From Plasmodiophora brassicae (lineage: Eukaryota; Endomyxa; Phytomyxea; Plasmodiophorida; Plasmodiophoridae), in assembly GCA_039704465.1 (NCBI GenBank), contig JASFAU010000005.1:186001-250000 (forward strand): DNA of 64,000 nt, given 5' to 3'. Under the pieces are notes generated by a model that saw only the letters and a program-made list of their open reading frames with translations, did not search any database and was not told where the DNA came from. Shown here piece by piece: positions 44,165 through 56,625 of this stretch. How positions within the stretch are numbered: position 1 is the first letter of the stretch; each line of letters starts with the position of its first letter. A program made the position numbers and the translations under genes.

Positions 44165-45288
44165 ATGAGCGCCGAAGGTGACGTGATCACGCCGACGTGG
44201 TCGTGGGACATGGTGGCGCTGAGTTTCCTGGTGTCGGTGATTGGGTCGACCACGGCGATCTCGTTGAACGACCTTCGCAGGCAGTCGCTGGAGCAGGGCC
44301 GGTCCCGGGCGCTGCTTGCTGGCGTCTCGTTCTGCATCGGGGGGATTGCGATCTTCACGATGCACTTCGTGGGCATGGGAGGCATCATCCTCATGTCCCC
44401 CGTCACTGGCCAGGCGTTGCCCATCACGTACGACGTCGCGCTAACGCTCCTGTCGATGCTGTGCGGAATGGCCAGCGTCTGGCTCGGCCTGTACATCGTG
44501 TCGAAGGATCCCTACTGGGCCGAGGTCGTCCGGGAGAAGCGGGTCGCCCTGATGATCGAGCACACCAAGCAACTCAGCCTGGAGGAGGCCAGCAACATCT
44601 GGAAGGTCCGCGCCACTGTCCTATTCAACAGCCCCTGGCGCATCCTGGCGGGCGGCACCTGCATCGGTACGTTCGGGAGCGAGCCGTCGAGCGGCGCGCC
44701 GCTGACAGTACATCGTCATGGTACAGCCGTTGGCGTCTGCTCCATGCACTACTGCGGTATGGCGGCCATGCGGTTCGACGCGACGATGACCGTTCGACCC
44801 GGCATCGTCGTCCTGTCGTTCATCATCGCCCTGATCGCCGCCTGCACCGGATCCTGGCTGATCTTCCGCGTCCTGACGTTCAACCCCCAGCTGGCGCTCC
44901 GCACGTTATGCTCGTTCGTCATCGGTCCGTCCTGTGCCCCTGCAACGGCCCACCCGTCCCTGAGCGCTCCATAGCAATCGCGGTGTGTGGGATGCACTAC
45001 ACGGGAATGTATGGCGTCGAGTACAGGTACTCGCCGAACCTCGAGTCGTCAGGCGCCCAGTTCGGGGCCACGTTCCCGCAGGCGGTCAGCGTCATTGCGT
45101 TCGTGGTCTGCTTCTCGTTGGACGCCTGGATCCGCGACCAGCTCCTGGCCCAGATCCGATCGCTATCGCCGCCCACGAAGACGGCGCTCGCGTCGGGTGC
45201 AACGAGTCCCGGGGCCGTGAAACTGGAGGCCAGGCCCATGTACGCGGCGCCTTCGTCGAACGTCGCGGCCCACTCCCCTGAAATCTGA
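44165..45288 (+). CDS. MHYT-domain membrane protein, copy 1
   Basis: Exons 44165-44666, 44727-44924 and 44975-45288 join in phase 1 at both introns. The ATG at 44165 gives MSAEGDVITPTWSW. Seven hydrophobic segments carry the three MHYT-type motifs: TMHFVGM, SMHYCGM and GMHYTGM. MHYT domains are predicted copper-binding sensors of O2, CO or NO in bacterial membranes. Between motifs 1 and 2 there is a conserved cytosolic stretch (VVREKRVALMIEHTK, KVRATVLFNSPWRILAGG). The C-terminal tail is Ser/Pro-rich. No output domain is attached. First of three tandem copies on the same strand. Confidence 0.9.
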
Positions 45289-45608
45289 TCCGCATGCGGT
45301 CCTACACGCCCAACGCTGAACGTAAGGAGTCCCCGCCGCACGCCTGACTGCTGTAATAAAGAGAGTGGCAGCAACGACGACAGGTACACGTACGCGACCT
45401 TGCCTCCACTGGCAGTGTGACGACGTCTGTGACGACACAGATCGAAGGTCGGAGACGTCCTCCGAAGGAGTACTAGTCGACGATGTGTAGGCAGTAGTAG
45501 AGCTCGCCAGTGTCTTTGATCCTGCTGGGCCTTGGTTTCATCTCAGGCGTATTCCCGAGCAAGCAATCTCTGTCCAGGGACAGGGGCGATCGGTTATACG
45601 CGCCGAGG

Positions 45609-46730
45609 ATGGTCCATGAAGGCGACGTGATTGTACCGAGGTGGTCGTGGGAGATGGTGTCGCTTAGCTTTCTGGTGTCCCTGATCGGTGCGACGACCGC
45701 GATCGCGCTGAACGACCTACGGCGGCAGTCGACAACGACGGGTCGGTCCCGGGCGCTGCTCGCCGCTGTATCGTTCTGCATCGGCGGGATCGCCGTCTTC
45801 ATGATGCACTTTGTCGGCATGGGCGGCGTCATCCTCATATCGCCGGACACCGGCCTGCCCATGCCCATCACGTACGACGTCCTGCTGACGCTCCTGTCGA
45901 TCTTGGTGGCGGTCGCCGGCGCCTGGCTCGGCCTGTTCATTGTATCGAAGGACCCGTTCTGGGCCGAGGTCGTCCGGGAGAAGCGCGTCGCCCTGATGAT
46001 CGAACACACGAAGTACCTGACCATGACGGACGCCAGCAATGTTCATAAAGTGAGGGCCACTGTCCTATTCAACAGCCCCTGGCGAATCCTGGCGGGTGGC
46101 CTCTGCATCGGTCCGTCACCGGCATACACGTGCACCACCTGATGCCCACTGAACCGATCCCTATAGCCATTGGCGTCTGCTCCATGCATTACTGTGGTAT
46201 GTGCGCCATGCGACTGAACGCGACCATGACCGTCCGCCCCGGCATCGTCGTCCTGTCCTTCGTCATCGCCCTGGTCGCCGCCTGCGCCGGCTCCTGGCTC
46301 ATCTTCCGCGTCCTGACGTTCAACTCGACGTTGCTCGTGCGCACGTCGTGCTCGTTCGTCATAGGTCGGTCCGTTCTCTGCGCGCCACACGACGTCGTTG
46401 TAATCGATTAGTCTAGCGCTGGCTGTCTGCGGCATGCATTACACGGGCATGTATGGCGTCGAGTACCGGTACTCGTCGTACCGGGTGTCGACTGGGCCCG
46501 AGTTCGGCACGACGTTGCCGCAGACGGTCAGCGTCCTCGCGTTCCTGCTCTGCTTCGGGTTCGACGCCTGGGTTCGCGATCAGCTTCTCTCGCAGATCGC
46601 GTTGTTCTCAGCGTCGACAAAGACGGCCCCGTTGACGGCCATGGACGCAGGGCCCACGAAACTGGAGGCCAGAGCCCACCACGTCGACGTCACGCCGCCC
46701 AGCACCATCAGTGATGCCGACAGGGCCTGA
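45609..46730 (+). CDS. MHYT-domain membrane protein, copy 2
   Basis: Exons are 45609-46110, 46167-46364 and 46417-46730. Intron positions and phases equal those of copy 1. The ATG at 45609 (MVHEGDVIVPRWSW) matches the copy 1 start; an in-frame upstream ATG-like start at 45510 is TTG-type and rejected. Motifs are MMHFVGM, SMHYCGM and GMHYTGM, so all three putative metal sites are kept. The cytosolic linker (REKRVALMIEHTKYLTMTD) and tail (TKLEARAHHVDVTPP) follow the copy 1 pattern. Protein length is 337 residues, like copy 1. Function is inferred only from the domain: membrane gas or redox sensing. Confidence 0.9.
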
Positions 46731-46831
46731 GCACCCATCCGATACGTCGATACTAAAAGGGCGGCTCGCTGCCTATTTGCTATGCGTCGTGGGATCGAAC
46801 GGTACGAGGCACATCTGGGCCAGCAGGCAGG

Positions 46832-48013
46832 ATGAGCCTGGATGGCACCCCGATTGAGCCGACCTGGTCGTGGAAGATGGTCGCCTTGAGCTACCTGATA
46901 TCGGTGGCGGGTGCCACCACTGCCATCTCGCTGAACGACCTGCGCCGCCGAACCACCGACCCGAGGCGGGCCCGCGCGCTGATCGCAGCCGTCTCGTTCT
47001 GCTTCGGCGGCATCTCCATCTTCATGATGCATTTGTAAGATGGGGCGGCGGCCGCACGTCGACCCGCAGGGACGCTGACGATGCGGCTCAGCGTCGGGAT
47101 GGGCGGCGTGGTTCTCGTCTCGCCCGTCACGGGTGACGCGATGCCGATCACGTTCGATTTGCAGCTGACAGTCCTGTCCATGGCGGTCGGCATGGTCAGC
47201 GTCTGGCTCGGCCTGACGTTCGTGTCGAAAGACCCGTACTGGGTCGAGGTCGTCCGCGAGAAACGCGTCGCGTTGATGATCGAACACACGAAGAGGATGA
47301 CCATGAAGGAGGCCGGCGAGGTGTGGCGCGTGCGCCTGACGGTACTGCTCAATCGTCCCGAACGCATCTTGGCAGGCGGGACATGCATTGGTAGGCCTCG
47401 ACGTACGTGCATGATTGGGCTAGCGGTTACTCAGGGGCCAGCGCTAGCGATCGGCGTCTGCTCCATGCATTACTGTGGCTTGTACGCCATGCGGGTCAAC
47501 GCGACGATGACGTTCATACCTGGAATCGTGGTCCTATCGTTCGTCATCGCTGTCGTGGCGGCGTGCGCTGGTTCCTGGCTCATCTTCCGGGTCCTGACCT
47601 TCCAGCCCACCTTGTTCATTCGAACACTGTGCGCGGTCGTCATCGGTGGGTCTACGGGTTGCAACTGAACCGACCCGGTCTGAGAGAATACGTACACAGG
47701 GATCGCGGTCTGTGGAATGCACTACACAGGAATGTATGGCGTCACGTTCCAGTACTCGTCAGCGGTCCCAGTGACGGGCCCGGTGCTCGCCGCGACCTTC
47801 CCGCAGGACATCAGCCACATCGCCCTGATCCTCTGCTTCATCTTCGACGCCTGGGTCCGCAACGAGCTCCTCCTGCAGATCGAGGCGCATGCCAGCGACC
47901 GCTACCGAAGCCGCGATACGCCACTGACGGGCGACCGGCGCTCCGGGACGCCCAACAACGCCCCCGTCAAGATCAACCAGACCGTCCCCATCAATAGCCC
48001 GACGGACAACTGA
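46832..48013 (+). CDS. MHYT-domain membrane protein, copy 3
   Basis: Exons are 46832-47034, 47092-47390, 47448-47645 and 47700-48013. The last two introns sit where the introns of copies 1 and 2 do. The first, 47035-47091, is extra and falls inside the first motif, splitting MMHF; splicing restores MMHFVGM. The other motifs are SMHYCGL and GMHYTGM. The start MSLDGTPIEPTWSW aligns with the other copies. The linker is REKRVALMIEHTKRMTMKE, and the tail is Pro/Asp-rich (INQTVPINSPTDN). Without that first intron the frame would stop just after MMHL, so the splice is required. Confidence 0.9.
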
Positions 48014-48235
48014 CACACACACACAGCAGGCAAACCGCGAATCCACTTTGTCTGAAGACGCCGTTGTCGTTCCTATCGACTGTACCGTGTGGTGTCGTCT
48101 GTCTCGCGATCTGCGAACTGCGTGACAGGTCGCGTGGCGACGCGCGCGACAAGTTCGATCCGAATCGGGTCGCTGCTGTAACGCCCGCGGGATCCGGTTA
48201 CCGGTCAGAGCTGCACACCGCTGGACCCATTGTTG
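48014..48235. other. Intergenic spacer
   Basis: A 222-bp spacer with a short ACACACAC run at 48014-48024. It separates the MHYT cluster from the next gene. Nothing else is recognised. Confidence 0.5.
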
Positions 48236-50893
48236 ATGTCGTCGGTGGTCGATGACGTCGAGAGGCTGGCGGAATCGCGGTCGGTGCCGGAGCTGGTCGA
48301 CCTGATCGAGCGGGATGGCGCGGCGCTGGCGGTGGAGATGTGGGCGTCGCCTGCGGCGATCGACAGGGTGCGGTCGGCGCTAGGGCCGCTGCTGGCGAGC
48401 GACAGCCCCGTTCGGAGACGAGTGCTCGCGGCATGTGCCGCTCTGGATGACTGCATCGACAGGAGACGGATCACGTGCGTCCCATGTGATCTGTTAATCG
48501 ACCCGATTACGTGCGCGACCGCAAGCTTTGCGTTGTTCGAGCGTTTGCCGCCGGCAACGTAATGATATAGGTCGAGACGGCGGATGGGAGGGATTGAACT
48601 GACACAATTGTCGTAGAACTGTGCAAGGAGCGGCTGATTGTCTCCAGGCACTTCGCGCCATGTACGGCCTGCCATATTCTCAGTTATTCGCCAATGTGAT
48701 CAGCAGTCAGCTGCGAGCCGTGCTGCAAAGGAAGAGCGACTTCATGGCACAGGCCACGTATCTTCTTCATCGTCTGCCGCTTGTGTTTGCGCATCTCGAG
48801 CGCAACCGCGGCCACACGTTTCATGGGCATGCGGAGCTGAACGACATTGAGTCTGGTTTGTGTGCACTGAAAGCGTTTCCGGGGATGACGCGGTCCCCAT
48901 TGAACCCTTCGACGACGTGGTTCGATGTCTTGCTCGACGCCTTCGCACAATCAGGGCTGATCGACAGCGACCGCGTTCGCTCATCAATGCGCCTACCTCC
49001 ATGCTCCATACCTCGCGACACGGTGTCATTACCACCTCTTGTCGCACATGGGGATGCCATTGTCTGTTCAACTGCTGAGGAATTCTCTGCCGTTGTTGAA
49101 AGTATCGCCAATACCCCTGGATCAGACTTAACAACGGATTTGATTCCCGAACTGATCGATCTGGCTTTCGGCCGTCCCGAATTCGTTCGTCGGTTGCAGT
49201 CTCGCGTCGTGGACCTGCTTCCCCGCATTATATCTCCTTCTTTCAGTCTTCGTCCGCAGACACTATGTGCTGTACTCACTCGACTTTCAACAGAGGCAGC
49301 CGTTGGTATCGTTTCGTGCCATGGCAAGCTTCCTGTTCTTCTGTCTGCTTTGCTTGATCAAGTCAAGTACTGTATGAGAGCAAACTTGGTCGACCGACTC
49401 GAGAGCTATAGCCACGTGATTGACATTGCTTCTCGAGCGCAGCTGCTACTTCTGTATTGCATGCGGGATTCTGCCGAACCGACAGGGTCAGGTGGTTCCC
49501 AAGACGAGATTAAGCACTTCTGCGCGAATGCAACGTCGAGCAAGCCACCGGAGGGCGAGCAGTTTGAAACGATTAAGAATGTCGGGGTCGCATTGGTCCA
49601 TGTGCGTTCACGTTGACGCGTCTGTCGTTGCAGACATTGTGGCTGACTTGTCGTAGGTCACCTCGCATAACACTCCCGAAATCACGTCTTGGGGCGACGC
49701 CTTGCGTCTAGCTGCTGCTGCGTACCCGATTGACCAAGTTGTTCTCGCTGTCCGGCATGTTATTCTGCCCAACATGTACTCCAAGATGGTAGAACAGGAC
49801 AAATACATCAAGGTAATTAATCGTCATGGTACTGTCGTTGGGTGTAGCCGGTTCATGACTGACTGGTGCTATATAGTTCCTTCGAGTGCTGCTGATATCG
49901 TTCCCGATATTGCTGACTCCTGTCCAGTCGTACTTTCTCTCCGCGCTTCGTGACGATATCCAACACCAAAGGCCCGTCACGCCACATCTTTCCGTTTGGC
50001 TGTGTATTATGTCTTGCGCTCAGCGCTTGAATATGCCCATTGTTGTCAACATGTACCGAGACAGCGTGGCTAGGGCTCTGGTCGGAATCGTCAACCTGGA
50101 CCAGGAATTTGCCAATTCGCTTGGAAGTGGGTTTCTGATATCTTTGGTTCGCACAGCCGATTTCCGAGCGCATCTTGTCAAGCATACCCGATACTTGCTA
50201 AAGTCGCATACGACAACAATGTCCTCCCTATGGAAAGACCTAAGCGCCCATACCGTCCTGTTCCGATGTTGCCTGGAGAAGCTTGGTCCAACGGCGTTCA
50301 CTGAGACAGTCGTTCATGCGCTATTCGCCAAGCAGCCTGATCAGCAGACGGAAGCGTCACCTGGTCCCGCCCACGACATGCAGGCTGAGAAATCGGCTAG
50401 GGAGCTATGCGCCGCGATTATCGCCGTATCTGGAGGCGTGGCACATGTTCACGAGATGCAACTCTCCCCGACAGATTGCAAGTTGGACATGTTGGTCTGC
50501 GCGCTATGCTTAATTCTGGCTCACGCGTCGCCGCTGGACTACGACCGCATGTGGGATGTTCTTATTGAAGATCTGACTGGGTCCAAGTTCGATCCCAGTT
50601 CCCTAAGTATGCACGCCGCTCTGGCTTTGACCAACTGCGAACCTGCGATGGAGCAGTGGCGATCTCGACCCGGGTCGTTGGACCGCCTAAGTGCAACTCT
50701 GGCATCCAACGACCGGCGCGATCTCTTGCTCCCTTTCCTCGACGCTTCCAACCCCGACCATCAGTCCGTTGCCCGCTCGATCGTATCGGAAACTTGTAAA
50801 CGACGGTCAGCAACGTCTCAGGCCGGGAACTACTCGCTGGATTTCCACGAGCTCGTTGACTCGTTCCGCTCAATCCTAGATTCGCGGGAATAA
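48236..50893 (+). CDS. Large helical protein, unidentified
   Basis: The ATG at 48236 starts MSSVVDDVERLAESRSVPEL. The intron 48559-48616 joins PPAT to TVQGAADCLQALRAMYG in frame. A long exon runs to about 49600, followed by an intron with acceptor GTCGTAG at about 49655 (TSHNTPEITSWGDALRLAAA). A later intron ends TGTCCAG near 49924 (SYFLSALRDDIQHQRPVTPH). The stop TAA is at 50891-50893. The protein is alpha-helical throughout, with Leu-rich segments (YLLHRLPLVFAHLERNRG, IPELIDLAFGRPEFVRRLQ). No motif identifies the family. A scaffold subunit of a nuclear complex is conceivable but only a guess. Confidence 0.65.
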
Positions 50894-51826
50894 ACAATGC
50901 CATTAGCTTCATATGTGGAGTCACTTATCCATTCCGCGCCGATAATTACACGCAGTAGGTATCACTCGAACAGCAACCCGCCAACGGGGTAGTACGGTAT
51001 GTCGGTACCAGCCACTGAGTGACGAGCAAAATGGCCATTCTTCGACGAGGTGCGCCCTGGGAGAACCGCTCTGCGTCAGAACGTTGACATATGGGTCAAG
51101 TGCTATGGGACCCCAACAATCTTGAGGGGGACACTCTCGCTCTACCTTCGGCGAAAGGTGGAACTTGGTGAAAAGCCGTTTCGCCACTTTGCAGAGAACA
51201 TCTTTTCGCCATCATGAATATAGCCCATCAAGTCGTCCCGCGCCCAGCGTGTTCACGCAGTACAGTAGGCGAGCCAGAGTTGTCTTGACCGTTGAGATTA
51301 CAATACATGTTGTATGTCATTACCCTCTTCTTTGATCCGGAAGGTAATGGACAGTGCCATGTCGATCGCTGCCGCCATCGCTCTCAGGTCATCGCGACGT
51401 CGATGCACTGGAAGTTGCCTACCTCGTTCCAGGATGGGGCCACGGCCCATCTTCGGTCGTCCTCGTCCGCCTCTTCATCGCTTTTAATAGCAATCAAAGC
51501 AGCGTGCCCGGCGCCTATTTCGGACTTCCGGCGTGGAATTGTAGCCATGCCGTTGTTATCGTCGGAAACGGTCCCAGCAGCGCGGTTGATAGCGGGCAAT
51601 TTATCTCAGTTCGCTTCTTGCCGGCCTTAACCTTGAACAGAACGCACGATCGGGCTTGGCTGTAGTACTGTATTGTAATCCGTGAATGAAGACGCCTGAC
51701 CATCAGCTGTTATCAACTCATGATCATGGTCGGTGTTCTTCGTTTTGCAGACGGCGGCCCGTCGTCCGGGTTTTTGTTGGATGCCCGTCGGGTCGATCAT
51801 CGCCATTACCATCAGGCTGCATCGTG
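50894..51826. other. Long intergenic region, no gene supported
   Basis: More than 900 bp without a convincing exon. A minus-strand open frame at 50921-51187 begins with GTG and has no recognisable product. Plus-strand frames near 51354-51665 are in a stretch with normal composition but no homology I can name. It should include the promoter of the DENN gene. Confidence 0.45.
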
Positions 51827-54800
51827 ATGTTGAAGCCGCTTGTGATTGGCACTGATCACAACGCGTCCGGCAGTGAAGATGGCGACGAGGACGACGTGGC
51901 CGCAGACGGTACTGCGACCGCGGGACCGGAGAGACTCCTGCAGTATTTCATCTCCGTTGGCATCGGCGATTCGTTCACGTCATTGGCGTCCGTTTGCGAC
52001 CTGGGTGAGCCTGCGCGGTCAGCGAGGGGTTAATCTCTAGACATAATGGTACGGTTTCAGATTCCATGCGGCCCATTACGAGTCTGTGCGTATGTGGCAA
52101 CGGCCAGCCATTTAATTCGTTCGAACTCGTCAAATGCACGGTCAGAGGCCAATCTGCTTCACTTCGATCCGGGTTCTTTGGCGCGCCTGTATGGCTGGGG
52201 TACAGTCGGGATCCCAGCCTTGGGGAACCTCTGACCGAGATTGTCATCCTTCGTGAAGATATCTGCCCACCAGGTTTGTAATCGCTCCAAGCGACCTTAG
52301 TGCCGTGTTTGCTGACGCTTTTAACAGGGTTTACCAAACTGGACTATCAGTTCAGTCTCACGAAGACATTTGGACGGGGACCGAACTCCTACATATTCTA
52401 CGAGCGGGACCCAATCAAGGTCCCTCTTGTGGACGTGCTCCTTGTCGCTGAGGTTGGCATTAGCCGGATGGTTTCCCGTATGGCAAATGTAACCGAATGC
52501 GTATGCAGTCAGATGGGGAGTCACCACCTCCTGACTTCTGGAGAGTTCAAAATGATGCCCAGACTGGAATCAAACTTGGGAATGGGCTGGAACTCTATTA
52601 CAAGAAAGGGCCCGCTACGCCGTTAGATCAGGTCTACAAACCATGCGTCATTGACAGGTATGTGACGCCAGGCTGAGGATGGCATTTCATGGATCTCAGT
52701 GGTCGTTTCAGATACCCCCGCAAAGACGACCCGTTCTCTCCACTTCCAGTCGCTGTGGCACAGGTTTGCAGGAATTGTCTCTTTTGGTTGGTTCTGCGCT
52801 CAGCCCCGCCACAGTTCTGTCAGCCAAACGGGACGACTCTGATGCGCACCGCCCCACTCCCTACTACCCATGACTTCGTCCTAACCAACGCCATGGGTCG
52901 CAAGATGTACGGTTCTGCTCTTACATGCTACGAGCCACTGTCTACTTCAGTGTGGCAGAGGTCGCTGGAGTCGATTCTGGAGAGGTTCCCCAGGGTTCGA
53001 AGTCTTGGCAGAACTGCACTGCTCGGAAGGCTAAATGCGAGCTCGTAGATGACATCGACGACAGTGGCTCCCGAAGATCACAGTAACGTGATTCGGACGC
53101 TTCCTCCCAAGTCGGTGACTGCGGATTGTCAGTCACCTGAGCACCGGACGCGCCTCTTGTCTCTCAGCTTTGAATCGAAACCTATATACTCAAGCCGGAC
53201 CCTTTGTCTTCTATCATATTATCCGTTTTTCGACAACTTCAACGCGATCCTCTCTGAGCTATATCGGATCAGCGTATCCCCACTGCAACGTAGGCTTACC
53301 TTGACGCTGCCGTTTCAGGTGTTCTGACGCACGCTATGGATAGTCCCTATTGAAACACATCTATGCAATTTGTTTGAAATTCCTTTGCCGCTAACCCCTC
53401 GACTGGCGTCTGAAATTCAGATTGGTTCTAAACTCGTGTCGTTCAATGTCCCAAACTGTGATGAGGACTTTCCCTTAACTAATGTTCGTTCCGACCGCTG
53501 TATCCAAATGCCTTACGCTGACAACTTCCGTAGTGGTCCTTTGAAATGTCATTTCGCTGTCTCTCAGTGGACGCCGTTCTTACAATCTTGAACGCGCTGA
53601 TTCTTGAACGCAAGGTCATTCTTCTGTCAAGCCACGCGCGACTTCTTACCCCTGTGGCTCAAACGTTGCTCTCGCTTATGTTTCCTCTCGAGTGGCAATA
53701 CTCGTACGTTCCCGTGCTACCTCGCGTGGTGTCTGTTATTCTCGATGCTCCCATGCCCGTCTTCGTCGGCATACAAAAGTCCTACGCCGACCCACGGTTC
53801 GTCTATTATGTTACAGCGAGATCCAGTGAATTGACAATATTGTGCCCAGGTTATATGACCGTCCAGATGTTGTCGTTGTCAACTTGGATTTGGGAACGGT
53901 TTTCGTACATCCTCTGAACCCACTCGTGCCGTTCCCTCCTATACAGCAGGCCGTGCTGAAGGGCGAACTTGAGAAATTTGGGCACACGGACGCTTTGCAC
54001 AAGTTCACAGCAGATGAGCTTGCGAACGTGGATCTCACGTTCCCCGTCCCGATCGGCGGAGGGCAGCGTGGCTCCTTTTCAATGTCTCATAGGAGGTTCG
54101 AACCTAGAGCAGTTCGTGCGGCGTTCGTGCACTTCTTTGCTGCAGTGTTCGGCACGTTTCGTAACCATCTTCTGTTTCCCGAAGTCCCAAGCAACATCCA
54201 GCTCGACGAACTGTTCGACAAATCTGCCTTCTTGGCTGAGAAACAGAAGGGGCCTGCCCGGGCGTTCTCCAAGGCACTGCTTGATACCCAATGCTTTACA
54301 CGGTTCATCGAAGAGCGCACGTTTCCGAGTGATCGTGACTCTGAGCTGAAGTTCTTCGACCACTGCTGCGACTACCACAGGTCCGTCGAAGCAAGAGTCG
54401 ATAAGAACGAAAGTCTGGCTGGCCTCGTGCAAAGCCTTCTGCAATATCCGACAGTTAAGGCCGCGTACCGAGTTCCGCCTCCTCCTCCGCCAGCAGGTAT
54501 GCCGCGTTGCGGCTCCTTAACCGCAAATGCAAACTGATTGCGCTACCTCTGCACAGAAACGTGGAAAGCGCCCTCCACATCGTACACCTGCTTTCCGATC
54601 ATGGATCCCGTTCTTCTATACGAGCCCCGACCCATTGCGGTTGAATACATGTGCAACTGGAAGAGTGCCGACCAGGACATGCTGAGAACTGAATTCCAAG
54701 AGGTCGGGACGTTGCAATCGCCATCGATGATCAAGCCTGACTTGGCGCGCATTGTTTGTTATACAGGCATTCTTTTTATCACGACCCACAACGCCTGCAT

Positions 54801-56491
54801 TATTCCAGCACCGTGCATCGCTTGAGAAGCTGACGAAGACATTCGAGTCCAATGAGGAGTGGGCAAGGCATCTACTGATGCTGGTTTACAGCTCGTGGTT
54901 CTTGCTTGAGGCCCACCTGTGCGACTGGAACCCCAACGTGACTAGCAGCGTCGTTGACGGCGCGTTTCGCGTTCTGAATCAAGCGCGCAGGTAATCATCA
55001 CCTTGCCACGAATCCATGTTTCGTAACTGTTGCCTAGTCTAAACCTATCTCCTGACGAGACAACGTACCGCTCAGTGTTGAAGCTCTGTGCCAAATTCAG
55101 CCAGGCGGAATCGGCCCGTACGATTCTTCAGCTCATGAAGGATTCCGGCATACAACCTTCACAAGTCACATACGCCCTGTTCACGTCTGCTGTGACTGAG
55201 GCTCCGATATCGCCCCAAACCCGTCTCTCTGTTGATGATTTTCACAGCAAGATCGGTCCCGGCGGCGGTAACCGTAAAGACCAACCACTGCCACCACGAT
55301 CATCGTCGGTTGACATGCGCCCGAGATCAAAGAAGCTGGTTGACGATGTCATCATCTGGAAAGACGTGCGCATGTCCACAAAGTCCACGTGTCCCGGTTG
55401 CAATTCACGGGTACGCACTGCATGTCATTCGTATTCACGGTTGTGTGTCAACGTGTTTCAGCTCTGTGACAGCGAGATCATGTCCGGCTGGACGGATGAT
55501 CCGACCTCGCAAACAACGCGCTGCATAGTTTGCAGAACGACGTCGTTCACCCCGACTCTTTCCATAGTCCTTACGTTTGTCAAAAAGGAGCCACAAACAG
55601 GTACTCGTGGTCACGTCCTGCCTATTGCTGCCAGCAGTACTCATCGGCTGAGTAGAATCGATTTCGTTCCCCTACGTGTCTCCTCTCGTCCTACGGAACA
55701 TGCTGGATTCGATTATCGCAGCGCAGCCGAAGGATGTGACTACGATTCAGAAGTTCAGGAAGTCCCACAGCACGGTCTTCTACAATCTGTTATGGTAAGT
55801 GCCTGCGGGATAACAACCCGAATCGTGTCAGTAACGCGCATACAATGACAGGTACTTCTTCCATGAAAAGCTACCGTTAAACAACCTTGTTGGTGTTGAA
55901 GCCGTAGACGTCAAGCCGCTGTACCCAAACCGTCGGCGCGAGTCTCTCTTCACACAGCAAGAGAGAGACCCGGAACACAATGAGCGTTTCGGTGATCGCA
56001 ACCGAAACGTCATGAACGCCTTGACCCGATACATTCGAAGAGGAGACATCCTCAATGCCATGCGATTGTTCTTGCTGCACCGAATACGGGAATCCAACAT
56101 TGGAGGCAGTGGTGTTCTCGACAAGTCCACCGTGTACGGTTTCCGTCCCCGTCCATTAGTGCCCTCGCTAACGTTTCGGATACCGCTACCTAGGTGGTCT
56201 CACAGCATGTTCCGTGAGATGGATGCTCTAGGAGCGCAGTGGTTCTTTCCATCACGAGAAGAATGGATACGAGCTTATACGGAGGCTCTCGGCAGTGTGC
56301 CTCGTCATATGGTCAGCTACATGCTGCCCATGGATAACGCACCGTCAACAGTTGTGTCCGTGTTCGATGACGTCTTCAAGCACATCGAATCTGGCGATAG
56401 CCCTGTTGCAGAAGCCGCGTCCGTCGACCATGCTAGTTCCGTGGATGCCGGGACGATCAGCGAGGAGAAGGGGTCCGATTCAGCTATGTAG
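51827..56491 (+). CDS. DENND4-like Rab GEF (MABP-DENN-PPR)
   Basis: The ATG at 51827 (MLKPLVIGTDHNASGSEDG) begins a gene with many 50-60 nt introns. Domains run in the DENND4/Crag order. A MABP-like region is first (LTEIVILREDICPPG, then FTKLDYQFSLTKTFGRGPNS). Then come upstream DENN (FVLTNAMGRKMYGSALTCYE), core DENN (LTILNALILERKVILLSSHA, LEWQYSYVPVLPRVVSVILD) and downstream DENN (FGTFRNHLLFP). A PPR-like repeat follows (SLNLSPDETTYRSVLKLCAK, ILQLMKDSGIQPSQVTYALF). The Cys-pair region is TKSTCPGCNSR ... MSGWTDD ... TTRCIVC. The C-terminal block starts LSPLVLRNMLDSI and ends EEKGSDSAM. Animal DENND4 proteins activate Rab10 in polarised secretion. Domain order and the zinc-like site support orthology. 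Confidence 0.88.
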
Positions 56492-56625
56492 TTAATATGC
56501 TATGTAATATATTCCTGTAGGCATAGATCTACGGATACTGTTAATCACGCGACCCAGTTCACAACCGGAAATACGTTGCGATTTATTGGCGGGGTGGCGT
56601 CTGCGAAGGCACGCTGGATAGTGCC

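Noticed and set aside
44197..45288. 363-codon ORF over MHYT copy 1
   Set aside because: Only its 3' part is the true third exon. Its 5' part is an alternate frame of the MHYT exons and is Arg/His-rich noise.
50921..51187. 88-codon minus-strand gene
   Set aside because: It starts with GTG, has no recognisable protein and no supporting splice context.
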